A DNA stretch of 64,000 nucleotides. It comes from Procambarus clarkii. Lineage: Eukaryota; Arthropoda; Malacostraca; Decapoda; Cambaridae. Both the position numbers and the translations under genes were made by a program. The stretch spans positions 30,188,529-30,252,528 of the forward strand of contig NC_091181.1 in assembly GCF_040958095.1 (NCBI RefSeq). The letters run 5' to 3'. The notes under the pieces were generated by a model that saw only the letters and a list, made by a program, of their open reading frames with translations, searched no databases and was not told the origin of the DNA. Within the stretch, counting starts at the first letter, position 1; the number at the start of each line of letters is the position of its first letter. Positions 32,333 to 43,649 of this stretch are shown piece by piece.

Positions 32333-32914
32333 TTGGGACGACAGGTGTGTATGGCGGTCAGCCGTGATGGACGTGTGTGTGACGGGTGCGTGGGTGTGTG
32401 GGGGGAGAGAGGCCTGGAGCGTGCTTGCCAGTAGTCACTCCCCACGCAGCCTGAAGCAGAACAAACACCTCTGTTTACCCTCTGCTGTCTCTAACGTGAG
32501 TCCCTCGCTTCTTGCTCGCTGCTCCATAAGTCTCGTAAAAGAGGCTGATGAAGGGTGTGAGGTGAAGAGGGGAGGGTGGAGGAGGAAGGTGAAGAGGGGG
32601 ACGGGAATACTTACAAAGAAGCCTTAACCATCCCCCTCTGCTGACTCTTGAAGGCATTAGCCATTCCTACTGACTCTTGAAGCCATTAACCTACTTTCAG
32701 CAACAGTAACCTTCCCTGGCTATTCCTAACAGATAATGGAGACCATAACGTGACTGTCTTACTGTTTTCCCCTACTAATGTATCCTGTTTACCGGTGACA
32801 ATTAATTAAACCTTCTTACTATTGGCTGATCCCATCCCCAACCCTTCCCTAGTAGTCCTCCTGAGGAATTTACGCCTTGCTAATGGGAACTGTGGAGTGA
32901 ATGGTGCTCTCTCT

Positions 32915-32919
<5 letters not shown>
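32332..32919. other. Unassigned sequence
   Basis: Includes AGGCATTAGCCATTC and GAAGCCATTAACC, a weak 32 bp duplication (32632-32695) with CTGACTCTTGAAG. No gene recognised. Confidence 0.4.
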
Positions 32920-32993
<74 letters not shown>

Positions 32994-33014
32994 GTGTGCG
33001 TGTGCGTGTGTGTG
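32920..33014. repeat. (TG)n microsatellite
   Basis: About 45 TG units ending in GCGTGTGTG variants, preceded by CTCTCTCTC. Confidence 0.95.
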
Positions 33015-33961
33015 TTACAGGAACAGGATACGGCACAAGAGTGCAGGCGGAAGCCACCATATTATATGTTAACCTTACGGTGTTACAGAAGAGGCTCGAC
33101 TGACTAATGGTTCTTTACCCGTGTCAGATTACAATAGCGTATATGTGCGCATGCGTGCTGCGTGTGTATGCGGGACCCCACGAACGTGCTTTACGTATAT
33201 TTGCACGCAAGCGCACACCTGCGTGTGTGTGTGTGTGTGTGTGCGTTCTTGTCAGTGACTACGGGGAAGTAGTTCAACGCAATATCTTTTTCACTTGGTA
33301 TGCGTTCCATGTTGGTGCAGCATACTGAGGAGTGAGTTCCACATAGATTCAGCATTCCGAAGGTTCCAGCAGACTTTTTCCAGACGTTCCAGTACACAAC
33401 CTACGTTAGTCTGAATAAGAAATTCTTGTGAGGAACAACATCGAGAACTTCCTGGCAGTTAGTGAAGATACAGTCCACCCTACTCTTTTTTTTCCCTCCT
33501 CCTGTTTTAAGCAATTTTGCCGTGAAAGTCTAATATGATGATCAAGCAGATACTCATTCATTTAAGCCCCTGTTAAAGTCAGCAAAATACGGGTCTGTCG
33601 GCAAAATATATCTTCAAGATTCTCCTCCTTTCTTGGACATCAGCACCACACAAGCTTACAAAACATCTTGCTCTTCTGCCATTTCAAGTGACACCTGTCG
33701 CTCACTTTCGTGGAGTGATGCACAGTCTTGCAGTGAGTGTGAGGAAGGTGATGGAGAGCGCCCCAGCTAGCCAGGAAGGTGCTCACCCCACATTGTGGAC
33801 TATAACTTCGCCTGGTGCTGGCATCTGTCCTCGGTAATTTGACAGAAATACTGACTCGCTTAATATTCACAACCAATGTGTTAGTGTAAATGGAAGAAAA
33901 ATCCACTTTTTGTTTTAAAGCAGACAGCTTCTAAATTATAACGCACAAAATACCGAAAGTT

Positions 33962-33998
<37 letters not shown>

Positions 33999-34218
33999 TT
34001 AATATTATTATTATATAAAACATTTTAAAATATATATTTATGTTCCTAATCTATCATAGGTACTTCCACGTGTGTATTTTCTGGCAGTCCGTTGTGTATG
34101 TCTATACAGACGCGCGCGTGTGTGTGTGTGGACGGGAGACATCTCCCGTCACGCAGGGTGCAGTCGCACCTCCACAGATCTCCAGTATCAGCTCTTGATA
34201 CTGGTAATGGCTCAAAAG
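33015..34218. other. Unassigned sequence with short microsatellites
   Basis: Short (TG)n at 33224-33243 and (ATA)n at 33963-33995. Minus and plus frames are short and unrecognised. Confidence 0.45.
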
Positions 34219-34280
34219 GGCCACCACTTACGGGCTATTCATGCCCGTGCCACCTTTTGGGTGGCTTAATCTTCATAAAT
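34219..34280 (+). repeat. Short hairpin repeat, E-like
   Basis: CCACTTACGGGCTATTCATG, CCCGTGCCACCTTTTGGGTG and GCTTAATCTTCATAAAT. The partner of the minus copy at 2868. Confidence 0.65.
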
Positions 34281-34290
34281 CTGTGTGTGT

Positions 34291-34418
34291 GTGTATATAT
34301 TACCATACAGACACATGTGTATATATTACCATGCAGACACATGTGTATATATTACCATACAGACACATGTGTATATATTACCATGCAGACACATGTGTAT
34401 ATAGTCATACAGACACAC
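34291..34418. repeat. Minisatellite, 26 bp x 5
   Basis: GTGTATATATTACCATACAG then ACACAT repeats at 34291, 34317, 34343, 34369 and 34395, alternating CATACAG and CATGCAG. Confidence 0.95.
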
Positions 34419-34744
34419 GTGTGTACATAATATTTATAATTTGTAGCTTGACATTATTAATTTATCACTTGTAACCTACGACTGATCAGTTTGGCAGTGT
34501 CGGTACCTTGTGAAGCCTTGAGGACTTCAGGAATGGGTCAAGGGGTCTCCCCTACCTCCTGGGGGGGGCCATGGCAGCCAAATCATTTAGGAGGTTCCAT
34601 GATCTGAAACATTTTCAACCTATTTTGGGGACATTGTTGTTCTTGAGGATATTGTGGGTTTTGTAAGTACTTTTTGGTTTGAAACCGTAAGGGGCTTTTT
34701 TTGGCATGATAATTGTTTTTTTCTTGTAATTGTTTTTGTTCCCC

Positions 34745-35010
34745 GACGTCATTCATTTACGGCGTGGCTTTGTATGGAGGGAGACACGCAAGCGTGCCCG
34801 AGTGTGGGTTGGGGGAGGTGGCTGCGCAGTGCCTGGAGCGCCGTAACAAGTAAATATTGGCGGTGGTCGGTCACGCCAGCCGACAGATGGCGCTGCGGTC
34901 GGGAGGGGGCGTCACACGCGTCTCCGCCTCACGCCACCTTGTTGCACTTCTTAGTCTGTCGCGCTCTTCAGTCTTCTGTTTTGTTTACTTTGTTTCGCGA
35001 GGCCGTAGTG
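34745..35010. promoter_or_regulatory. CpG-rich island, possible regulatory region
   Basis: Much higher CpG density than its surroundings (GCGCTGCGGTCGGGAGG, GCGTCACACGCGTCTCCG), with CAGATGGCGCTGC (similar to insulator-type motifs) and TCAGTC (initiator-like, near 34969). An overlapping plus frame (34654-35019) is unrecognised. Function is inference. Confidence 0.25.
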
Positions 35011-35426
35011 TTATGTTAATTATTGTTATTTGTTTGTTATGGCTTTTAGGTCTTTTCATTATTATACGTCATCCTGCCTGGTCTGCCACATGATTGGTAG
35101 CCTGTGTAGTCGCCTGGCTATGTCAGCAGAGTTGAACTTCTGCTGCTGGGTTCCGCCAAGCCATTTGTAATTGACTGGTATGTTACTTGCCAAAACTATT
35201 TGTGTTTTGTCATATGGTTGGCGGTACTGAATGGTCTTGTCGCCCGGAGAGGCGAGTGTTGCTTTACTGGAAGGATGGCAGACAGACTAAGAGTGATCAG
35301 TCTTTGTTACACGCTGTGGTCTTGTTTGATCACAGAATACCTCCACCCTTCGGCTCCTGCAACGAAGCAGCGTCAAGACTGCAAACTTAACTCAAGAGAG
35401 TTAAGTTTGAGATAACTATTCCAGTT
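35011..35426. other. Unassigned sequence
   Basis: AACTTAACTCAAGAGAGTTAAGTT (35385-35408) contains a short palindrome. Otherwise no feature. Confidence 0.45.
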
Positions 35427-35625
35427 TTTTTTTGTTTTGAGATATATACAAGAGTTGCTACATTCTTGTACAGCCACTAGTACGCGTAGCGTTTCGGGCA
35501 GGTCCCTGGAATACGATCCCCGCCGCGAAGAATCGTTGTTACAACCAAGTACACATTTTACTGTTGCGTTAAACAGAGGCTACAGTTAAGGATTTGCGCC
35601 CAGTAAATCCTCCCCGGCTTAATAT
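35427..35625 (-). mobile_element. SINE-I copy (minus), head missing
   Basis: T8 and GAGATATATACAAGAGTTGC, TACATTCTTGTACAGCCACT, AGTACGCGTAGCGTTTCGGG, then a deletion relative to the family (TCCTTAATCC absent) and GATCCCCGCCGCGAAGAATC. Ends at CAGTAAATCCTCCCCGGC without the tRNA-like head. Confidence 0.85.
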
Positions 35626-36034
35626 ATATTTATAATATATTTATATATATTTTTACGTTTGAAGCTGTATGGAGCATGATTTGGCTATTTGCTCATTTAA
35701 TTCACTTAATTTGCTCATTACTTTCATAGTGCAGAAGTTTTTCTTTTCTTATATCGCTTTTGCTCACCTGTTTCCACTTGACAACCATGTATGTCCTACA
35801 TGTAGATGGTAAACATTTGGCATATCTTCGATGTTTACCATATCAACCAAATCTCCTGAGAATCTTTTACGTCGCGGCCATGTTATCCTTCATCCTTTTC
35901 TTCTCCAGCATTTTCAATTCAAGTTCCCTCCGCCTGTCCTTCTAACTTAACTCTCTCAACTCTGGAACTAGTCTTATAGCAAATGTAAGTCACCATGAAG
36001 TTTGCTAGACTCACTTATGCCGCGATGCTCTTCT
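35626..36034. other. Unassigned, with a hairpin; trace of LINE-A-like tail
   Basis: ATGGTAAACAT and ATGTTTACCAT pair at about 35807-35842. CTCCGCCTGTCCTTCTAACT and AACTCTGGAACTAGTCTTAT resemble a very diverged minus-strand LINE-A region. Confidence 0.35.
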
Positions 36035-36214
36035 GTTGATATAACCTTCCTTAACTGCAGTTTAGTTGATATCACCTTCCTTAACTGCAGTTTAGTTGAT
36101 ATCACCTTCCTAAACTGCAGTTTAGTTGATATCACCTTCCTAAACTGCAGTTTAGTCGACATCACCTTCCTAAACTGCAGTTTAGTCGACATCACCTTCC
36201 TAAACTGCAATTTC
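36035..36214. repeat. Minisatellite, 30 bp x 6
   Basis: GTTGATATCACCTTCCTTAA then CTGCAGTTTA, changing to GTCGACATC in later copies. The 30 bp unit gives 10-residue repeats in both strands' frames (VDITFLNCSL on the plus). Confidence 0.95.
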
Positions 36215-36911
36215 TCGTATATGTAGTAGTTGAACATTAATCAGAGCTCGTCGATATACTTCGCTGCCCTTAAAATCAGAGCTCTTAAAAAAAATAAACT
36301 AACGCTTACTCCTATAAACATAAAAATACTTTGATAATATATTTGCTATTTGCTCGGCAGGAAGCATGTAATCAATCATGGTCTAGTGCCAGTGTCAGGA
36401 AGGTCTTGAAATTTGAACCATCAAACTGACTGTCCCAATCTTCCAAGACCCAATCATTAATCAGATACTTCCTTAGGACCAGAGGAATATTTCCACAGCA
36501 AAGAACACGAATAGGGGCGAGAGAAGTATTTGTATATATGTAAATACATTAACAGTTTAAAAGTATTTCCATTGAGAAATCATTGCGTTGGAATTCTTAG
36601 ACGTGATGAATGTGGTGCATTCAGGTCGCAAAAGCAGTTTTTTTTTATCTATTGGAACCTTGAGATTTTATCTGACAAAAGAAGGCTCGGCAACACGGCC
36701 AGAGTGTGACCTTAACAGAAGGGCTTGCACCTCTCCTAGGCACATATTGCCTACAAGTAAATATAGTAGTGGTGTAGTATTTGGGGACTCCAAACGTACT
36801 CGCTAGACGGGACATTATCGACAGGCTCTTGTGTGATTGATCCTGTGATTAACAGGAGTGTGTAACCGATGCGAAAAGGTCGAAATTGTAGTAAACAATG
36901 AGAGAGGAGGC
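36215..36911. other. Unassigned sequence
   Basis: No gene recognised. Confidence 0.45.
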
Positions 36912-37188
36912 AGTCTGAGGAAGCCTCACCGTGACTGAGGAAGCCTCACCGTGACTGAGGAAGCCTCACCGTGACTGAGGAAGCCTCACCGTGACTGAGG
37001 AAGCCTCACAGTGACTGAGGAAGCCTCACCGTGACTGAGGAAGCCTCACCGTGACTGAGGAAGCCTCACTGTGACTGAGGAAGCCTCACCGTGACTGAGG
37101 AAGCCTCACCGTGACTGAGGAAGCCTCACCGTGACTGAAAAAGCCTCACCGTGACTGAGGAAGCCTCACCGTGACTGAGGAAGCATAA
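36912..37188. repeat. Minisatellite, 20 bp x 14
   Basis: CTGAGGAAGCCTCACCGTGA repeated with few changes; GAGGAAGCCTC within each unit can form a small hairpin. Confidence 0.97.
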
Positions 37189-37748
<560 letters not shown>

Positions 37749-37756
37749 ACATACAC

Positions 37757-38445
37757 ACGAGAGAAATGATATAATATCAGACAGTATGGTTTTCGATCTG
37801 GAAGATCCTGTGTATCGAATTTACTGTTTCTATGATCGAGCCACAGAGATATTACAGGAAAGAGATGGTTGGGTTGACTGCATCTATCTGGACCTAAAAA
37901 AAAAGGCTTTTGACAGAGTTCCACATAAGAGGTTGTTCTGGAAACTGGAAAATATTGGAGGGGTGACAGGTAAGCTTTTAACATGGGTGAAAAATTTTCT
38001 GACTGATAGAAAAATAAGGGCAGTAATCAGAGGCAATGTATCGGACTGGAGAAATGTCACAAGTGGAGTACCACAGGGCTCAGTTCTTGCACCAGTGATG
38101 TTTATTGTCTACATAAATGATCTACCAGTTGGTATACAGAATTATATGAACATGTTTGCTGATGATGCTAAGATAATCGGAAGGATAAGAAACTTAGATG
38201 ATTGTCATGCCCTTCAAGATGACCTGGACAAAATAAGTATATGGAGCACCACTTGGCAAATGGAATTTAATGTTAATAAATGCCATGTTATGGAATGTGG
38301 AATAGGAGGACATAGACCCCACACAACCTATATATTATGTGAGAAATCTTTAAAGAATTCTGATAAAGAAAGAGAGCTAGGGGTGGTTCTAGATAGAAAA
38401 CTATCACCTGAGGACCACAAAGAATATTGTGCGAGGAGCCATACA
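37757..38445 (+). mobile_element. RT palm relic A11, related LINE subfamily
   Basis: One plus frame (from 37741) carries a full RT palm: IYLDLKKKAFDRVPHKRL (the usual KKAFD with one extra K), VRGNVSDW-type block, TSGVPQGSVLAPVMFIVYIN with DLP, FADDAKIIGRI (residues 139-149), LQDDLDKISIWSTTWQMEF and KCHVMECGIG, ending at KLSPEDHK. The catalytic DD is intact and there is no internal stop in this stretch. It is 5'-truncated at the previous element's CACATACACAC and loses its thumb and tail, so it cannot move. Known role of the family: target-primed reverse transcription. Confidence 0.88.
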
Positions 38446-39325
38446 CGTTCATTGTTTTCGTGTGTGAAATCTATGGACTCGGCCAGCCATCTTTCACTTC
38501 CGAGTACATAGTAGGGGAAGGGGTTTACTATTGGGACCGACCCCGACCAGCCTATGTCTTTCCCGTACCCCAGGTCATTCACGTTGCAAAGTTGGATGAG
38601 CCTAGCCCTCAAGTGTCTGGCCTCCACCCTATAATGGACAGACAAACAGGCATTCTGCTTTATAGATATAGATTCATAAATCCATAGAACCGTCTTCTCG
38701 TCGAAGCCGTAAATGCCGAGACATTCAGTTCAAAATATAGTTGAAAAAGTATCATCAGGAATGATATGTACGACTTTTGACAAGCCATTGGCTTGCTGTC
38801 CCCGTCGATACCACTTGAGATCGTGACCATCAGGTAAATTCAGAAACTGTACTTGACTATTTCTATTAGAGGAAGCATCGTGGTTCACCTTCCTTTTAAT
38901 GATATCTTGAACATTATGTTAGCGTATCCATTTTTTTATGGATACGCTCTGCCTTATTCTGCAGTTCCTCGTCAGGCGGTTTGCAACTGGAGGTGTGTGT
39001 GGGCGCAGTTAACACGGGCGTCGACACACTTGGCCTGTACCTATTCCGCACATTTGATGGTGCTACATAGCCTTCCCGGCTTGGTGCCTTCTTTTGATAA
39101 TTTCTTACTAACTCGTGCCAGGGCGCTCACCACTACTAGTGAGCAATGTTCCTGAAAAATATTCAAGGCACATTGCTCTCCTAGATGTAACAGTCTCGGG
39201 AGAGGAACGCTGGCTGTCACACTTTAGTCTACACTAAGGGAGCCAACATAGAACTGTGCCTTAATGCTGGTAGAGAGTGTACTGACAGGTAAAGTGTTCT
39301 CGATGCCTATTTAATCCGCTCATCT
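38446..39325. other. Unassigned, with a hairpin
   Basis: AGCGTATCCAT and ATGGATACGCT pair at 38921-38948. Short frames here are unrecognised. Confidence 0.45.
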
Positions 39326-40800
39326 TCCCAGGAGACACTATAGTGACTCACTTTCCTCCTCCCCACGGGGCACTGCAGTAACCCACTTGTCTCCTCCCCA
39401 CGGGTGCACTAAAGTAATGTTCTCCTCCACAGGGGGCACTGCAGTAATGTTCTCCTCCCCACGGGTGCACTAAAGTAATGTTCTCCTCCACAGGGGGCAC
39501 TGCAGTAATGTTCTCCTCCCCACGGGTGCACTAAAGTAATGTTCTCCTCCACAGGGTGCACTAAAGTAATGTTCTCCTCCACAGGGTGCACTAAAGTAAT
39601 GTTCTCCTCCACAGGGGGCACTGCAGTAACCCACTTGTCTCCTCCCCACGGGTGCACTAAAGTAATGTTCTCCTCCACAGGGGGCACTGCAGTAATGTTC
39701 TCCTCCCCACGGGGCACTGCAGTAACCCACTTGTCTCCTCCCCACGGGTGCACTAAAGTAATGTTCTCCTCCACAGGGGGCACTGCAGTAATGTTCTCCT
39801 CCCCACGGGTGCACTAAAGTAATGTTCTCCTCCACAGGGTGCACTAAAGTAATGTTCTCCTCCACAGGGTGCACTAAAGTAATGTTCTCCTCCACAGGGG
39901 GCACTGCAGTAACCCACTTGTCTCCTCCCCACGGGTGCACTAAAGTAATGTTCTCCTCCACAGGGGGCACTGCAGTAATGTTCTCCTCCACAGGGTGCAC
40001 TAAAGTAATGTTCTCCTCCACAGGGGGCACTGCAGTAATGTTCTCCTCCACAGGGTGCACTAAAGTAATGTTCTCCTCCACAGGGGGCACTGCAGTAATG
40101 TTCTCCTCCCCACGGGTGCACTAAAGTAATGTTCTCCTCCACAGGGGGCACTGCAGTAATGTTCTCCTCCACAGGGTGCACTAAAGTAATGTTCTCCTCC
40201 ACAGGGTGCACTAAAGTAATGTTCTCCTCCACAGGGGGCACTGCAGTAATGTTCTCCTCCCCAGGGGGCACTAAAGTAATGTTCTCCTCCACAGGGTGCA
40301 CTAAAGTAACCTGTTCTCCTCCACAGGGGGCACTGCAGTAATGTTCTCCTCCCCAGGGGGCACTAAAGTAATGTTCTCCTCCACAGGGGCACTAAAGTAA
40401 CCTGTTCTCCTCCCCAGGGTGCACTAAAGTAACCTGTTCTCCTCCACAGGGGCACTAAAGTCACCTGTTCTCCTCCCCAGGGTGCACTAAAGTAACCTGT
40501 TCTCCTCCACAGGGTGCACTAAAGTAACCTGTTCTCCTCCCCAGGGTGCACTAAAGTAACCTGTTCTCCTCCCCAGGGTGCACTAAAGTAACCTGTTCTC
40601 CTCCACAGGGTGCACTAAAGTAACCTGTTCTCCTCCCCAGGGTGCACTAAAGTCACCTGTTCTCCTCCCCAGGGTGCACTAAAGTAACCTGTTCTCCTCC
40701 CCAGGGTGCACTAAAGTAACCTGTTCTCCTCCACAGGGGGCACTAAAGTAACCTGTTCTCCTCCACAGGGGGCACTAAAGTAACCTGTTCTCCTCCACAG
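39326..40800. repeat. Large minisatellite, 30-37 bp units with 3' splice-site-like core
   Basis: About 48 units. The main unit is GCACTAAAGTAATGTTCTCC followed by TCCACAGGGT. Variants: GCACTGCAGTAA; a 37 bp form with CCCACTTGTCTCCTCCCC; and from about 40310 onward a form with AAAGTAACCTGTTCTCC. Nearly every unit has the pyrimidine-AG string TTCTCCTCCACAG or CCCAG. The final unit's TCTCCTCCACAG (40789-40800) is the acceptor of the exon at 40801. The array is therefore probably intronic and expanded from the acceptor itself. Confidence 0.95.
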
Positions 40801-40944
40801 GGGGCCGCATGGGACTGCATGACGCGGTGACTAGAGGGGAAATCGCTGGGGATCAGCACGTCTTGCTGCGCAGCGTCGAGAAGAAGAAGTCGCTGGGTCA
40901 CAAGACTCCGAGGCGGGCCACCATGGACCCCGGGCCCTCCACAG
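40801..40944 (+). CDS. Probable internal coding exon of a host gene
   Basis: Flanked by an acceptor (CTGTTCTCCTCCACAG, ending 40800) and a strong donor CACAG|GTGAGTAC at 40945. It is 144 bp, with both introns in phase 1 if read in the open frame. It codes GRMGLHDAVTRGEIAGD, QHVLLRSVEKKKSLG and HKTPRRATMDPGPST with G/C-ending codons, unlike the surrounding AT-rich repeats. DAVTRGEI loosely resembles a plakin-type repeat (spectraplakins), but that is a guess from pattern. Neighbouring exons are not found in the window, unless the candidates near 10-11.7 kb belong to the same plus-strand gene. The best host-gene evidence here. Confidence 0.5.
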
Positions 40945-40986
40945 GTGAGTACCCATCCCCCATACTCTACCCATTGTCCGCCACCA

Positions 40987-41024
40987 TGGCCACCATGGAC
41001 CCCGGGCCCTCCAAAGGTGAGTGC
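40987..41024 (+). repeat. Duplicate of the exon end plus splice donor
   Basis: GCCACCATGGACCCCGGGCC at 40990 repeats the exon's last 27 bp, then CTCCAAAG|GTGAGTGC, a second donor at 41017. This gives a potential alternative 5' splice site in a frame still open to 41058. Confidence 0.75.
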
Positions 41025-41173
41025 TCATCACTCATCCCTGCACCGGGAATCGTCAATTGAGCCAGACCGAGTGATTGTTCTTTGGAGATTCAGAGAAAAC
41101 CTTGCATGATATCATGATGGTTGATGTCTGATGAATGATGATAGTAAAGGTGATGAATCACAACAACGTGGCT

Positions 41174-41660
41174 GAAGAGTTGATATCCAACCCCACAACT
41201 GAAAATGAACGAACGATGAGGTTTCGGTCCATGGCGGACCATTGTCAAGTCAGTGTGATGGAAACAGTGGAAGAGAAAGCAATATAAGGAATGAGAGTGA
41301 GGGGAAAGGTGAGATGAAGACAGAGAAAGATGAAGATTAGGATAAGATCAAAGGAAATAATAAGACAAAGAGGTAAGAATAGGAAAAGGTAAGAATAGAC
41401 TCTGGTAAAGTAAAAGAAGGTTTCGAAGTAAGGGAAGGAAGAGGGAAGACTAGAAAAAGGGGATAAATGAAATAAAGTTAGAAAAGTGGAAAGGTAAAAA
41501 TATAGAAAAGAAACGTACAAGAAGTCAGATGACGAAAAGACAAAAAATCTACACGGTTTGATAAAGGTCCAAAGGATAAATTGATAAAGGTTTGATAAAG
41601 GATAAAGGAGACGGAGCGAAACATCGTCGATTCTTCATTTTCAGTTGTGGGTTGAATAAC
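41174..41660. mobile_element. Element D, diverged fold-back
   Basis: CAACCCCACAACTGAAAATG (41190) and CATTTTCAGTTGTGGGTTG (41637-41655) are inverted. Next to the left arm is GGTTTCGGTCCATGGCGGAC; next to the right is GGAGCGAAACATCGTCG. Between them lies unassigned purine-rich sequence (41250-41480). Confidence 0.65.
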
Positions 41661-41689
41661 AATAATAATGAACTTGTAAGAGCAGTTGA

Positions 41690-41869
41690 GGGAAGAGGCC
41701 AAGGGAAGGGAACTATGAGGAGGAAGCGCCAAGCCATTGCGACTAGCACAGAGAAGGGGTCAGGATAAGGATTTGGGATGGGACAGGGGAAAGGAATGAT
41801 ACCCAACCACTTGGACGGTCGGGACTGAACACCGACCTGCATGAAGCAAGACCGTCGCTCTACCGTCCA
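41690..41869 (-). mobile_element. SINE-III copy (minus)
   Basis: In minus orientation: head TGGACGGTAGAGCGACGGTC, ...GTTCAGTCCCGACCG (B-box-like), AAGTGGTTGGGTATC, ATCCTTATCCTGACCCCTTC and GTCGCAATGGCTTGGCGCTT. A tRNA-derived promoter is likely from the A and B boxes. Confidence 0.8.
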
Positions 41870-42010
41870 GCCCAAGTGGTTGGGTATCATTCCTTTCCCC
41901 TGTCCCATCCCAAATCCTTATCCTGACCCCTTCCCTGTGCTATATAGTCGCAATGGCTTGGCGCTTCGTCCTCATGGTTCCCTTCCCTTGGGAAGGGAAC
42001 TATGGCCAAG
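41870..42010 (+). mobile_element. SINE-III tail (plus), headless, inverted to its neighbour
   Basis: CCCAAGTGGTTGGGTATCAT, ATCCTTATCCTGACCCCTTC and AATGGCTTGGCGCTTCGTCC. With the minus copy it forms a 110-120 bp near-perfect inverted repeat around the tRNA-like head. Confidence 0.82.
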
Positions 42011-42635
42011 ACGCCAAGTAAATCCTACCTACAAAAGTGGCTTTAATTAACATTTGTTCTTAAACCGCTCTCAGTTTGGGTCTCTTACGGTAACAGCATT
42101 GACCACCGCTGTTCTTTAGTGGTCCACAAACCTGGTTTGGCAAGAGCGCGAGGCCTGAGCAGCCTCCCTGAAGAACGGGACCTCCAGACCTAATCTCCAT
42201 AAAGAAAAAAAAGAAAAGAAAATATTGGGAACTGCGAGGCGAGCAAGCCGCTTGACTCGAGTCTGGACCACCACCAGCGGGGCCCCTCTAGTCTAGGCTA
42301 AAGCACCAACATTGGCGCCATTTTAGTGACAGCTCTCTACATCCAACTCAGATTGTCACATCAGTACCCTCCTGCACCTTTGGGACCTGCAGCACCCAAA
42401 CACACGAGATAATATCAATACATGTTGCAGTTCCAATGTTGGCGAGTCACTGCCTCTCTCACACCCCCTCATCTACACCCCTCCCACCCCCCACCCCCAC
42501 ACCATATGGTAAAAAAAAGAACAGAGCAGATGCGCACCAGCCGACCGCACCACCCACTTCACCTAATTTAATTAACGCCGTTGCCACGGTAATTGTGAAT
42601 ACTCGACTGTTTTAGCATTACGAAGTCGTAATAAA
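42011..42635. other. Unassigned sequence
   Basis: No gene recognised; C-rich 42465-42500. Confidence 0.45.
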
Positions 42636-42800
42636 ATTGTCAGCGTAGTCTGCTCACAACCGAAGGGCCCCAGGCTCGATACCCGCGGCAGGACAGAGAC
42701 GTTTGGGCACGCTTCTTTTCATCTAATGCCTCTCTTTACCTAACAGTACACAGACACCAGGGAGTTAGGAAGCTGTTGTGGGTTGCATCCTGGGTAAGGT
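42636..42800 (+). mobile_element. SINE-II' copy (plus)
   Basis: B-box-like AGGCTCGATACCCGCG, body CTTTTCATCTAATGCCTCTC, CCAGGGAGTTAGGAAGCTGT and TGTGGGTTGCATCCTGGGTA. The II' body ends in GTTGCATCCTGG rather than GCTGCTTCCTGG. Confidence 0.7.
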
Positions 42801-42984
42801 CGGGCCTCGACAATAGACTTTCCGTGTTCTCGACGAAGAGAAACAAATCTATATTGTCATAAGGACGAAGCCTCTCGCTTGGCACTAATTTATATTCAGA
42901 TTAGATTCTAATAATCTAATAGATTAGATTCTAATTAGACTTGGCACTATTTAGATTCACATTGTCGGGGACCGGACGGCTGTT

Positions 42985-43200
42985 AGCCTAGTATAACCCC
43001 CTAGGATAACTACCCACCTTTCCCTTGATGCAACCCACACAACAGTTGCCTAACTCCCGGGGGTAAGGTGGGGGGGGGTCTATATTTACTGCTAGGTGAA
43101 CAGAGGCATTAAGTGAATTGTGCCCAGCCATTTCTAGTCCCGCCCGGGATTCGAACCCGGGATCCCCGATTGTGTGCGTGGAGAACAAAGCCAACTGTAC
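42985..43200 (-). mobile_element. SINE-II' copy (minus)
   Basis: GATGCAACCCACACAACAGT, TGCCTAACTCCCGGGGGTAA, ATTTACTGCTAGGTGAACAG and GGGATTCGAACCCGGGATCC (a perfect B box on the minus strand). Confidence 0.8.
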
Positions 43201-43356
43201 GTTCAGCGGGTTTTGTCTATTGGTTCGGTTGTAGCTCCGTAAAACGCGTTTAATGTATTAGATAAATAATAATAATAATTTGTATCTAGATAAAATACAT
43301 TTGAAACTTGATACAGTGGAGTATTCGTGAGTACAACATATACATTATGTATAGCC

Positions 43357-43500
43357 ACTATTTATTTATTTATTTATTTATTTATATACAAGAAGGTACA
43401 TTGGGTTTGTGAGAATACAGAGAATAGTATTTACAGTCTTTTAAAGCCACTAGTACGTGCAGCAGTAAGTGTTTTGGGTAGATATTTATTGGTTAAGAAT
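43357..43500 (-). mobile_element. SINE-I/LINE-B-type 3' tail (minus)
   Basis: (TTTA)n at 43361-43387, TATATACAAGAAGGTACATT, AAGCCACTAGTACGTGCAGC and AGTGTTTTGGGTAGATATTT. On the minus strand this is a diverged TACTAGTGGCTTT tail. Confidence 0.65.
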
Positions 43501-43649
43501 TAAGTCAGTATGCTGTCTTGTGCTACTTCACTTTTTTAAGTATTATAAATCTGCCATTCGTATACGCATATTTATTTGTATTTAAATCTGCACTCGTAAA
43601 TGTATTCTGCAGCTAGGAACGGCGTTTTTTTTTTCACGGGGATAAAACC

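Noticed and set aside
36912..37188. CRISPR-like regular repeats (20 bp x 14); same question for 20978, 36035 and 63521
   Set aside because: Repeats are contiguous with no unique spacers, and the window is eukaryotic. They are minisatellites.
39409..40341. Gly/Glu-rich repeat frames up to 206 codons
   Set aside because: Repeat translation of the acceptor-like minisatellite, in two frames on the minus strand and one on the plus.
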